Part shown: piece after piece, positions 8,707 to 15,848 of the stretch
Layout of the letters: each line of letters opens with the position of its first letter
Position numbering within the stretch: position 1 is the stretch's first letter
Assembly (NCBI GenBank): GCA_964350695.1
Contig: CAYGKM010000001.1
Coordinates: 248,001-312,000, forward strand
From: TMED27 sp964350695
GTDB taxonomy: Bacteria; Pseudomonadota; Alphaproteobacteria; Micavibrionales; Micavibrionaceae
Length of the DNA: 64,000 bases
Direction: 5' to 3'
Made by a program: the position numbers and the translations under genes
Notes under the pieces: model-generated
What the model was told of the DNA's origin: nothing
The model's input: the letters and a program-made list of their open reading frames with translations, nothing else
The model's database searches: none

Positions 8707-9561
8707 TTACCAATTAAAACCGGCCATCATAAAATTCGGGTGCGTTGAATATGTGCCGAGCATAGCACGCATTTTTGCGGGATCAATCCGCCCATTCGTA
8801 ATCACTTCATCCCAATGAATACCCACCAAATTCATCACACTATCAATCCCAAACCCATTCGCGCCTGTGATATCGGTATGAAAACTATCGCCAACCGCGC
8901 AAATCTTACGCTTTTCAGGCCGCCCCAGTAATTCATAGCAAGCTTCATAAACAGGCGCATGCGGCTTGCCGTGATAAATCACTTCGCCGCCCATTTTTTC
9001 ATAGGCCGCGGCAAACGTGCCCGCGCATTCATATTGCGCCGCGCCGATATTTACCACCAAATCGGGGTTCGCGCAGATCATCGGCAGGTTTTTATCCGCC
9101 GCCACTTCAAGCTGCGCCATCAAAATCGTTCGCTCGCGGCTTTCTGTGCCGGGAATGGAGTTCAGAATAAAGCTCGCACCCTCTGGGCCGCTGAGGATAT
9201 TCAACCCCATGCCTTCGGTAATCTCGCTGCCATAATCATTGCCGATAAACCAACACTCATCGCCAAGGGCATCACTTCTGTTTTTCAAGGATTGATACGT
9301 GGCCTCGCCCGACGTTACCGCATGATCATAAAGGCTGCGCGGAATGCCCATCGCCTCCATCTGCCCGCATGCCCCGTCTGCGCGGCGCGGCGAATTCGAA
9401 AGCAGGCATGTTTGCTTGCCCATATCCTGAAGCATCTGTAAACACCAGATTGTGCCCTCGAAAGGGCGAATGCCGTCATGGATCACGCCGAATATATCGA
9501 GGATAAAATGATCGTAAGCGCCCGCGATCTCCTCCAATCCTTCAATCAGGGGAACGCTCAT
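8707..9561 (-). CDS. HAD-superfamily (class IIA) hydrolase
   Basis: 284-residue cytoplasmic phosphatase-like protein of the HAD class IIA type (TIGR01459-like group of alphaproteobacteria, related to NagD). Motif I is DIFGVIHDG (residues 22-30; note D-x-F-G-V-x-H rather than DxDGT). LLSNSPR carries motif II, KPHAPVYE the conserved lysine of motif III, and CAVGDSFHTDITGAN the motif IV aspartates. The physiological substrate is unknown. It starts directly after the EAL-protein stop codon and ends 14 bp before the yejA start, so it is likely in the pyrD-EAL-HAD-yejA transcript. Confidence 0.88.
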   Translation of the reverse strand: MSVPLIEGLEEIAGAYDHFILDIFGVIHDGIRPFEGTIWCLQMLQDMGKQTCLLSNSPRRADGACGQMEAMGIPRSLYDHAVTSGEATYQSLKNRSDALGDECWFIGNDYGSEITEGMGLNILSGPEGASFILNSIPGTESRERTILMAQLEVAADKNLPMICANPDLVVNIGAAQYECAGTFAAAYEKMGGEVIYHGKPHAPVYEACYELLGRPEKRKICAVGDSFHTDITGANGFGIDSVMNLVGIHWDEVITNGRIDPAKMRAMLGTYSTHPNFMMAGFNW

Positions 9562-10842
9562 CTACGCCACTTCCTCTTGCAGTCCTACGCGCCGCGCTCT
9601 TGCGCCTTTTTTATATGCGCCTTGCAGGTCGGGCCGTCCGAACAAATATCCTTGCCCGAAATGCACATCAAAATCCGAAAGCTCCTGCATCTCTTTTTCT
9701 GTTTCTATCTTGGCTGCAATCACGCCAATGCCGTTGGCTTCTAATTTGCGCTTGCAACGGTGCATCTCGGCAAAAATCTTTTGGCCTGCGCGGCTGCCTG
9801 AAAGCATATCGCCGTCAATTTTCACAAACCGCACCTTGTAGCGCATAAGCTCGGAGATATTCATTTTTATGTTCGAAACATGATCCAGAGAAAAGCAGCA
9901 GCCTAATTGCCCCAGCCCTTGCATAATCTCGAGCATCGGCGGCGGCATATTCTCGAACCCTTTTTGCGGGATCTCGAAAATCAAACGCGGCGCTAATGAT
10001 CTGTTCTTCGCCAAAAACGCCAATAAACGCTGCATGAAGGCGGCGTTGGTCAGGGTTGAGCGTTTGATATTAATGAAAAACGGTGCGGCGCGCTCCACAT
10101 CTGCGGAGGCTTGAATGGTCTTCAAACAATGCAGCAGCAAAAGATTGTCAATCTTGCCATCCATATTGTCCTGTTCGGCGACTTTCATATAACGCGAAGC
10201 TGGCAGGTATTGACCGGGGCGCGCCCGAACCCGCGCAAACATCTCGTAAAATCTAACCTGTCTTTGCGGCAAACGCACAACGGGCTGCACGAACACATCA
10301 ATGCGTTTTTCATGCAAAGCATGTTTTAACAATTCGCTGACCACCGTATCACTCACCCCGTCAAAGTTTTCTCTTTGCGCGGGTTTGGGAGGCAGAGGCG
10401 CGTTTGGCTTCGTCGCGCGTACAGGTTCCGCCATCGCTTTCTTTAATTCCAGATCAAACGGGGAAGGACTGCGCTCCAGCGGCATCGGCGCAGAGGATGT
10501 TTTACCCGCTCCAAGGCCGCGCATCGCCATACGGATCGCCGAAATATCCGCCTTAATCTCTTCAATATCATTGCTGTTTACGACTGTATCTTTGGCGAGG
10601 TCTTTCTGGCGATCAAAAAGCGTTTTGAACTTAAAGCTCGCCGCCGTTTCCCAGAATCCTCGCCGCCGGTTCTCGGTGAAGTGCATAGCGCCAATCGCAA
10701 AGGCACTGAACGATACAATAGAAAGCTCAAGCGATATGAAGCTGAGCAGGGCGGTGCAAAGCGTTCCCAAAAACACAGCCGCAATCAAAGCCACGCGCGG
10801 CGTCTTGTTATATTTCTGGGGTCTGCGCTTTTTCCTAGCCAT
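9562..10842 (-). CDS. Membrane-anchored degenerate EAL-domain protein
   Basis: 426 residues from the ATG at 10842, which overlaps the pyrD stop by 8 bp. Two membrane helices lie near residues 15-55, then a cytoplasmic helical linker with a Pro-rich segment, then an EAL domain from about 175. EAL domains hydrolyse cyclic-di-GMP, but the key residues are altered. The EAL triad reads EMF (FYEMFARVR), the DDFG metal motif reads DHVS and EGVE reads AKIE. KID (VKIDGD) and the GYLFGRP ending remain. I infer that it has lost hydrolysis and may act as a c-di-GMP sensor or a scaffold. Functionally it could link c-di-GMP to motility, given the flagellar locus nearby. Confidence 0.8.
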   Translation of the reverse strand: MARKKRRPQKYNKTPRVALIAAVFLGTLCTALLSFISLELSIVSFSAFAIGAMHFTENRRRGFWETAASFKFKTLFDRQKDLAKDTVVNSNDIEEIKADISAIRMAMRGLGAGKTSSAPMPLERSPSPFDLELKKAMAEPVRATKPNAPLPPKPAQRENFDGVSDTVVSELLKHALHEKRIDVFVQPVVRLPQRQVRFYEMFARVRARPGQYLPASRYMKVAEQDNMDGKIDNLLLLHCLKTIQASADVERAAPFFINIKRSTLTNAAFMQRLLAFLAKNRSLAPRLIFEIPQKGFENMPPPMLEIMQGLGQLGCCFSLDHVSNIKMNISELMRYKVRFVKIDGDMLSGSRAGQKIFAEMHRCKRKLEANGIGVIAAKIETEKEMQELSDFDVHFGQGYLFGRPDLQGAYKKGARARRVGLQEEVA

Positions 10843-11908
10843 GCGCGGTGCCGATCGCCTCCGCAATGTTGCTAAAACCGTCCGCTTTCAGAAGCGCCAA
10901 AAGCTCTGCGTTAACGTCCTTAGCGACGTTCGGGCCTTTGAAAATAAGCGCCGTATAGAGCTGTACAAGGCTCGCCCCCGCTTTGATTTTCGCATAGGCT
11001 TGTGCCCCGTTTGAAACCCCGCCAACTCCGATAATCGGCAGTTTCCCGCCCGTCAGCCTATAGAAATTCGATATCACAGCCGTAGATTTATCGGTTAAAG
11101 GTTGCCCGCTGAGGCCGCCTTTTTGCTCTCTAAACCCATTGGATAAAAACGCGGGGCGATCAAGTGTGGTGTTGCCAAGAATAACCCCTTCGATCTTGGC
11201 GTCCATCAAAGTGGCCGCAAGCTCTGCCTGTTGTTCCTCATCCAGATCAGGCGCAAGCTTTACCAAAACCGCAGGCGGGTGGTCGCCGCATGCTTTCTTG
11301 CGCTCATCTTTCACCGCCGCCAAAAGCTCCAAAAGCGGTTCGCGCTTTTGCAAATCGCGCAAACCGGGCGTATTCGGCGAGGAAATATTAATCGTCAGAT
11401 AATCCGCCATCGGCGCCAGCATCTTGATCAGTGTTGAATAATCCTTGGCGGGGATCGTCTGATCTTTGTTCATCCCGATATTAAGGCCAACCACGCCTGC
11501 CTTGCGCGCGCCTTTGGCTAAATAATTCTCCAAATTGGCTTTGAATTCATGCATCCCGCCATTCGGAAATCCCATGCGGTTAATGACCGCATCATTCGCG
11601 GGGTCGCGGAACACGCGCGGCTTGGGGTTGCCCTCTTGCGGCTTCGGCGTCACCGTCCCCACTTCAACAAACCCAAAACCCATATCAAGCATAGGGCCAA
11701 TCACTTCGGCGTTTTTGTCAAATCCGGCTGATAGACCAACGGGATTAGGGAATTTTAAACCCCACAAAACTTGTGCCAAAGCGGGGTCTTGAAGAGATTT
11801 ACACGCCGGCATCAAGCCGCTCTTCAAAGCTTTCAGCGTCAAATTATGCGCTTTTTCAGCATCCAAACCAAAAAGAACAGGGCGTGCGAGAGGGTATAAA
11901 TTAATCAT
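10835..11908 (-). CDS. pyrD: Dihydroorotate dehydrogenase (quinone), class 2
   Basis: Oxidises dihydroorotate to orotate in pyrimidine synthesis, passing electrons to the quinone pool; a peripheral inner-membrane FMN enzyme. The 357-residue length and N-terminal helix extension (LYPLARPVLFGLDAEKAHNLTL) are those of class 2 enzymes. Visible landmarks are NPVGLSAGFDKNAE, GFVEVGTVTPKPQ, NRMGFPNGG, the catalytic-serine region NISSPNTPGLR and the FMN phosphate site IIGVGGVSNGAQAYAKI. It is the first gene of an apparent run with the EAL and HAD genes. Confidence 0.96.
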   Translation of the reverse strand: MINLYPLARPVLFGLDAEKAHNLTLKALKSGLMPACKSLQDPALAQVLWGLKFPNPVGLSAGFDKNAEVIGPMLDMGFGFVEVGTVTPKPQEGNPKPRVFRDPANDAVINRMGFPNGGMHEFKANLENYLAKGARKAGVVGLNIGMNKDQTIPAKDYSTLIKMLAPMADYLTINISSPNTPGLRDLQKREPLLELLAAVKDERKKACGDHPPAVLVKLAPDLDEEQQAELAATLMDAKIEGVILGNTTLDRPAFLSNGFREQKGGLSGQPLTDKSTAVISNFYRLTGGKLPIIGVGGVSNGAQAYAKIKAGASLVQLYTALIFKGPNVAKDVNAELLALLKADGFSNIAEAIGTAHG

Positions 11909-11973
11909 AATATGATTGTATTATCACGGATACAGGGCAAGAAAAAGAGCGCGTATCGCTTTTCAAGGGAGTT

Positions 11974-12981
11974 TTAAGCAGGTTCAGGCAAGCCTAAATG
12001 CTGATCGGTGGTCGCATTGTTTCTGAAAAAGAATGCCTCGGGAATATCTCTGCCAAAATCCATGTCCTCAATTGGCGCATCTTCAAGCTGAACGAAGATG
12101 CCATCCGTTTTTGCGGAGTCGTTGAATGCCTTTAAGCGTTTGGACGCAAACGCATAAATGCTCCAGTTAACGATGCCGCCTATCATCATAATTTGATAGG
12201 GTAGGGGCATGTCCTGAATTTTGTACTGCACGGCTTGTAGCTGCTCATTCGCAATGCTGAAGACGCCTGCTAAACCAAAAGCGGTTGAGGCCATAATGGG
12301 GCGGGTCACAACAAAATCCGCAACATTTTTGATGCCCGGAATGTTCAGCCACTTGTGCTTATAGCTTTCCGGCGCTGCTTCCTGTTCGCGCACAAACGAC
12401 AGAATGCTGAGCGAAATGATATTCATAACGCCATTAACCCCAATGCCGCCTTGCAATGAGCCTTGTTTATTCAAGCCGCCAACAATTTGCGCAACATAGG
12501 CACTCATTCCCCCAACAAATACGGCTGACTCATGCGGGTATTGTGCAAAATTTATAAGATTTCGGGGGTTGAAGGCAGTGTCTTGAGGTTCTGCCTCATC
12601 CTTTTTCGCGGTGCGGTCGCCATGCGCAACCATTAAGACATCAATGGCAGACATAACAGCCCCTGAAATAACAAGAGCAGGATCACCTGATTGAACGCCA
12701 ATCGTGCTTAAGGCCAAGGAACAGGGTAGGTTTATGCCGTAAGAGATTTTGGTAGGGTAAGTTTTTATAACAAAATCCAGCGCCTTTTTGGGAAAGCGCG
12801 CAAGTGATTGCCAAATGCTGTTCTTGGCAGGAAGGGCTTCGGAATAGACAAGGGCATCATCAATATTATCTGCGTAATTGGCAAAATTGAGCGGCGTAAT
12901 GTGATCGTCCGAAAGTGTGTAATCAAAAACGCTGGGGGCCGCGAAAATGCTTTTAGTTGAGGCTTGAAGGTTTGTAGTCAA
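11974..12981 (-). CDS. Uncharacterised multi-pass membrane protein
   Basis: 335-residue protein I do not recognise. The N-terminal 60-75 residues are polar. Hydrophobic stretches follow at about 85-115 (INLPCSLALSTIGVQ and VISGAVMSAIDVLMVA), 155-200 (VFVGGMSAYVAQIVGG, NIISLSILSFV), 225-250 and 262-280 (IMMIGGIVNWSIYAF), suggesting four to six membrane segments. The C-terminus is acidic. The only usable start seems to be a TTG at 12981, with AGGAG 11 bases upstream, which is unusual. No link to a pathway can be seen; pgsA lies 63 bp upstream on the same strand. Confidence 0.62.
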   Translation of the reverse strand: MTTNLQASTKSIFAAPSVFDYTLSDDHITPLNFANYADNIDDALVYSEALPAKNSIWQSLARFPKKALDFVIKTYPTKISYGINLPCSLALSTIGVQSGDPALVISGAVMSAIDVLMVAHGDRTAKKDEAEPQDTAFNPRNLINFAQYPHESAVFVGGMSAYVAQIVGGLNKQGSLQGGIGVNGVMNIISLSILSFVREQEAAPESYKHKWLNIPGIKNVADFVVTRPIMASTAFGLAGVFSIANEQLQAVQYKIQDMPLPYQIMMIGGIVNWSIYAFASKRLKAFNDSAKTDGIFVQLEDAPIEDMDFGRDIPEAFFFRNNATTDQHLGLPEPA

Positions 12982-13044
12982 AACGCTATACGCTCCTAAT
13001 ATTATTTAACATAATATATATGTTTTTGAATACAGAAGCAATAC

Positions 13045-13593
13045 TTATTTGAGGTGGTCTTTGCAAGCGTAAAGATAGATGAAACCCGTATAGGCCGTGA
13101 GATAGGCCGCGATTAAAAGAAGTGTTTGCCCGACAATAAGGGCATAGGGCAGGGCAGGGCCGAGAATAAGAACGCCCAGCGCAATCATCTGCACGGCCGT
13201 CTTCCATTTCGCGAGCTTTGTCACGGGCATCTGAATATCCATAGGGCCGAGGAATTCCCGCAGTCCCGACACCAAAAACTCCCGCGTGAAAATCACAATC
13301 ACGAGGATCATCCACACCCCGTCTAGCCGCCCGAAACCGACAAGTAGCACAAGTAAAGCCCCGACAAAAATTTTATCCGATATAGGGTCAAGGAACGTGC
13401 CGAACGCCGTGATGAGATTGTATTTCCGCGCAATCACGCCGTCAAAGAAATCCGTCAGCGAAGCAACCGCATAAAGCAAAAACGCCGCCCATGTCGCGGC
13501 TGCGCCAATCTCGGCTTCCAGAAAAAAGCACAAGGTGATCGGTAAAATCAAAAAGATCCGCGCCATCGTCAATATGTTAGGGATATTCCACAT
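13045..13593 (-). CDS. pgsA: CDP-diacylglycerol-glycerol-3-phosphate 3-phosphatidyltransferase
   Basis: Inner-membrane enzyme making phosphatidylglycerol phosphate from CDP-diacylglycerol and glycerol-3-phosphate. At 182 residues it has the normal length. The CDP-alcohol phosphatidyltransferase signature is complete: Asp48, Asp51-Gly52, Ala55-Arg56, Gly65, Asp69 and Asp73 (TDFFDGVIARKYN then GTFLDPISDK). The N-terminus MWNIPNILTMARIFLIL is typical of PgsA. Several membrane helices follow. Assignment to PgsA rather than another family member rests on this N-terminus and overall similarity. Confidence 0.9.
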   Translation of the reverse strand: MWNIPNILTMARIFLILPITLCFFLEAEIGAAATWAAFLLYAVASLTDFFDGVIARKYNLITAFGTFLDPISDKIFVGALLVLLVGFGRLDGVWMILVIVIFTREFLVSGLREFLGPMDIQMPVTKLAKWKTAVQMIALGVLILGPALPYALIVGQTLLLIAAYLTAYTGFIYLYACKDHLK

Positions 13594-13619
13594 TCAAAAT
13601 ATATACCAAGCTTTCACGC

Positions 13620-13645
13620 AAAAAAATACCCGCCAAAAGACGGGC
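13620..13645 (-). terminator. Rho-independent terminator of ctrA
   Basis: On the minus strand a six-pair stem CCCGTC/GGCGGG (one T-G pair) with a TTTT loop (13629-13644) is followed by TATTTTTTT. It lies 20 bp after the ctrA stop and before pgsA, so ctrA appears to end its own transcript. Confidence 0.8.
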
Positions 13646-13665
13646 ATTTTCAAAAACTTTAAATT

Positions 13666-14370
13666 CTAGCCATTCGCGGCCTTGCCGGACGCTTGCTGTG
13701 GATCACGAAGAACATATCCGCGTCCCCAAACGGTCTCGATATAGTTATCGCCGCCTGCAACATCTTGGATCTTCTTGCGAAGCTTACAGATAAACACGTC
13801 GATGATCTTCACTTCCGGCTCGTCCATGCCGCCATAAAGATGGTTCAGGAACATTTCCTTCGTCAGCGTCGTGCCTTTACGAAGGCTCAAAAGCTCAATA
13901 ATGCCGTATTCTTTACCTGTGAGGTGAAGCGGCTTGCCGTCAACATCAACCGTGCGCGTATCAAGGTTCACGCAGACTTTACCGGTCTCGATCACGCTTT
14001 GTGAATGCCCTTGGCTGCGGCGAACAATCGCCTGAATGCGGGCCACAAGCTCGCGCTTATCAAACGGCTTGGTCAGATAATCATCCGCGCCATACCCCAG
14101 ACCTTTAATTTTGTTATCAAGCTCGGTCAAACCGGAGAGAATCAAAATCGGTGTCTCGACTTTCGCATCGCGAAGCGCCTTCAAAACGTCATAGCCATCC
14201 ATGTCGGGCAGCATAAGATCCAGAATAATGATGTCGTAATCGTAAATCTTACCCAGATCGAGGCCGTCCTCGCCCAGATCGGTGGTATCCACGATATAGC
14301 CTTCCGATTTAAGCATAAGCTCAATCGACTTTGCGGTGGAGGTGTCGTCTTCTACTAACAATACGCGCAT
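13666..14370 (-). CDS. ctrA: Cell-cycle response regulator CtrA
   Basis: OmpR-type DNA-binding response regulator, 234 residues, controlling the cell cycle and flagellar genes in many alphaproteobacteria. The receiver domain (1-120) has acidic residues Asp8-Asp9, phospho-acceptor Asp51 (LDLMLPDMDG), Ser79 and Lys101 (TKPF). The winged-helix domain (from about 130) contains the CtrA-diagnostic stretch LTGKEYGIIELLSLRKG and KEMFLNHLYGGMDEPE, then KIIDVFICKLRKK and VWGRGYVLRD. Similarity to the Caulobacter protein is very high in these segments. Start has AGGGA seven bases upstream. It probably binds the TTAA-N7-TTAA boxes found in this window. Confidence 0.97.
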   Translation of the reverse strand: MRVLLVEDDTSTAKSIELMLKSEGYIVDTTDLGEDGLDLGKIYDYDIIILDLMLPDMDGYDVLKALRDAKVETPILILSGLTELDNKIKGLGYGADDYLTKPFDKRELVARIQAIVRRSQGHSQSVIETGKVCVNLDTRTVDVDGKPLHLTGKEYGIIELLSLRKGTTLTKEMFLNHLYGGMDEPEVKIIDVFICKLRKKIQDVAGGDNYIETVWGRGYVLRDPQQASGKAANG

Positions 14371-14427
14371 AGTTAAATCCCTGTAATTAAAGCGTTAAAA
14401 GGTGGGTGTTAATCTTTCTTAAGCTAT

Positions 14428-14456
14428 ATCTTAACAAATATTAACGTCGTTAACAA
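14428..14456 (-). promoter_or_regulatory. Candidate ctrA promoter
   Basis: Reading on the minus strand, TTGTTA (14456-14451), a 17-base spacer and TAAGAT (14433-14428) form a sigma-70-like promoter 58 bp before the ctrA start. The elements lie within the TTAACAAATATTAA direct repeats, so a repeat-binding protein would occlude or activate it. Confidence 0.45.
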
Positions 14457-14463
14457 ATATTAA
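14431..14463. repeat. Direct repeat TTAACAAATATTAA x2 upstream of ctrA
   Basis: Two identical 14-base copies (14431-14444 and 14450-14463), 19 bases start to start, close to two helical turns. The surrounding 60 bp hold seven TTAA tetramers. Spacings are 5, 6 or 8 bases, not the strict N7 of a full CtrA box. Probably an operator cluster in the ctrA promoter region. Confidence 0.6.
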
Positions 14464-14468
14464 TTTAA

Positions 14469-14960
14469 CTATTTCGGCTGATCGTTGCGACTTGGCGGGG
14501 CAAAAAGCCCTTTTCCCTCGGACGGGAGAATGGAAAACGCGTCTGAAAGATAGTATTTTCCGTCTCTTTCCTCGATTATATTGACCCGCGTATTGGGGAG
14601 TTTGATGTTTTCGCGTACATGATACCCGCATCTTTTGTTGAGGGATTCTATTGCGCTGGGAACGCTGCTCTTTTTCGGTTTGATGGCATATGTCTGCGCG
14701 TCAAGCTCTGCGAGCGTCAGGCCGTGGCCATCTTTTGAGGCCAATAGCAGCGCCTCTATAACCTTATTCCGCAGAGGCGTAAGCTTAGATGTACCGTAAC
14801 GAAAGCCATATGGCATTTTGCTAAACGCCATCTCGGCTGTCGGTTGCCCCTTCGCCATTTTGGTAAAGCTCGCTCTTAATGTGTCAAAATACACATGCCC
14901 CGCCACAACCCGAAGGCCGATAGGGTCGTTGTAATATGAAGGTTTCGAAGTTTTTGCCAT
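14469..14960 (-). CDS. Uncharacterised winged-helix-like protein
   Basis: 163-residue basic protein that I do not recognise by name. Residues 50-150 have the shape of an OmpR-type winged helix: TSKLTPLRNKVIEALLLAS (helix 1), LTLAELDAQTY (helix 2), SSVPSAIESLNKRCGYHV (recognition helix) and a beta wing (INIIEERDGKYYLSD-like). There is no receiver domain. It starts three bases after the stop of the atypical response regulator and ends 98 bp before ctrA. The three genes share direction, so transcription from upstream could reach ctrA. I infer a DNA-binding role, perhaps in ctrA control. Confidence 0.6.
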   Translation of the reverse strand: MAKTSKPSYYNDPIGLRVVAGHVYFDTLRASFTKMAKGQPTAEMAFSKMPYGFRYGTSKLTPLRNKVIEALLLASKDGHGLTLAELDAQTYAIKPKKSSVPSAIESLNKRCGYHVRENIKLPNTRVNIIEERDGKYYLSDAFSILPSEGKGLFAPPSRNDQPK

Positions 14961-14963
14961 GGT

Positions 14964-15758
14964 TTATTGAGCCTCCGGAGGCGCGGGGAAAGGGTCAAAA
15001 ACCCCGTATCCTTGCCCGCGTTTGCCGCGCAGAATATTTTTCGCCGTGATGCCTTCCAAGCGCTCTTTGTGATCTGGGGAGGCATCGCGAGCATTATCAA
15101 GAGCCTCATTAATGGTCTTTCTAATCTCATACATTCTGAGTTGGATAAGCGCGTCGCTGTGATTTTTGCTCCTCTTGGCGTTGTCCGCTAAAAGCGCGTG
15201 TTTAATGTCATCTCTCCCACAAAGCTTTCCCGCATTGCTAAAAAGATACCTCAAGAGCTTCGCGTTGTGCGTCGAAAGAGGGAAGGGCTGATTATGATCT
15301 GTAATAGACAGGCTTTGGCTCTGTGGGGTGTATTTAAGAACTGAGTTTTGAAAACTATCAAAAATAGATTTCCCCGACAGGTGTTTGCTAAAGCGCTCTA
15401 TGCCGTCAATACATTCTATAAGCTCCGCAGGCGTAATTGTTGATACACTGTTCTCGGGGCAGCGATCTGCCCCCGCCCTAAGTATGCGAACACACAGCGC
15501 GCTGCTATTTTCTGGGCTTGTGCATTCCTTTTCATCTTTAAGCGCGATAATGAAATGCTCGATATTTGTTCTATCAAGAATGGTTTTAATCCTGCTGATT
15601 TCGGCGGCGCTTTTTGCCGGTGCGACAATGATGCAGGCGGGGCCGTTAATAAGTTTCGCACTCAAGCGATCGGTCATCACAAATTCTTTTCCGCGGCGAT
15701 CCATATCCGCGTAAAAGCGTCTTGTTTGTCCTGCAGGATTTAAAAGTATAATATTCAT
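14964..15758 (-). CDS. Atypical response regulator (pseudo-receiver plus winged helix)
   Basis: 264 residues from the ATG at 15758; the frame continues upstream, but that would run into fliI's region on the other strand. Residues 1-115 resemble a receiver fold by order of strands and helices, ending in RAGADRCPENSVSTITPAELIECIDGI, which parallels the GADDY..KPF..EL end of true receivers. The phospho-acceptor Asp, the acidic pair and the KPF lysine are absent. The C-terminal domain (about 165-260) is a winged helix: LLRYLFSNAGKLCGRDDIKHAL, then LIQLRMYEIRKTI and LRGKRGQGYGVFDP. It probably binds DNA without phosphorylation. It starts an apparent operon leading toward ctrA. Confidence 0.68.
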   Translation of the reverse strand: MNIILLNPAGQTRRFYADMDRRGKEFVMTDRLSAKLINGPACIIVAPAKSAAEISRIKTILDRTNIEHFIIALKDEKECTSPENSSALCVRILRAGADRCPENSVSTITPAELIECIDGIERFSKHLSGKSIFDSFQNSVLKYTPQSQSLSITDHNQPFPLSTHNAKLLRYLFSNAGKLCGRDDIKHALLADNAKRSKNHSDALIQLRMYEIRKTINEALDNARDASPDHKERLEGITAKNILRGKRGQGYGVFDPFPAPPEAQ

Positions 15759-15813
15759 GACAGTTATTTGCCATAATAAATAGGCAAAGTCAATGAAATA
15801 GCGGATAATCACT

Positions 15814-15842
15814 TTCACATTCCGCGCGCTCTCACGTATAAT
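15814..15842 (+). promoter_or_regulatory. fliI promoter giving a leaderless transcript
   Basis: TTCACA (15814-15819), a 17-base spacer and a perfect TATAAT (15837-15842). Only six bases separate the -10 box from the fliI ATG, so transcription should begin at or next to the start codon. No Shine-Dalgarno is present. Confidence 0.6.
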
Positions 15843-15848
15843 AAAACT

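Noticed and set aside
14409..14468. Full CtrA box upstream of ctrA
   Set aside because: Seven TTAA units are present, but none are 11 bases start to start; not counted as a full TTAA-N7-TTAA site.
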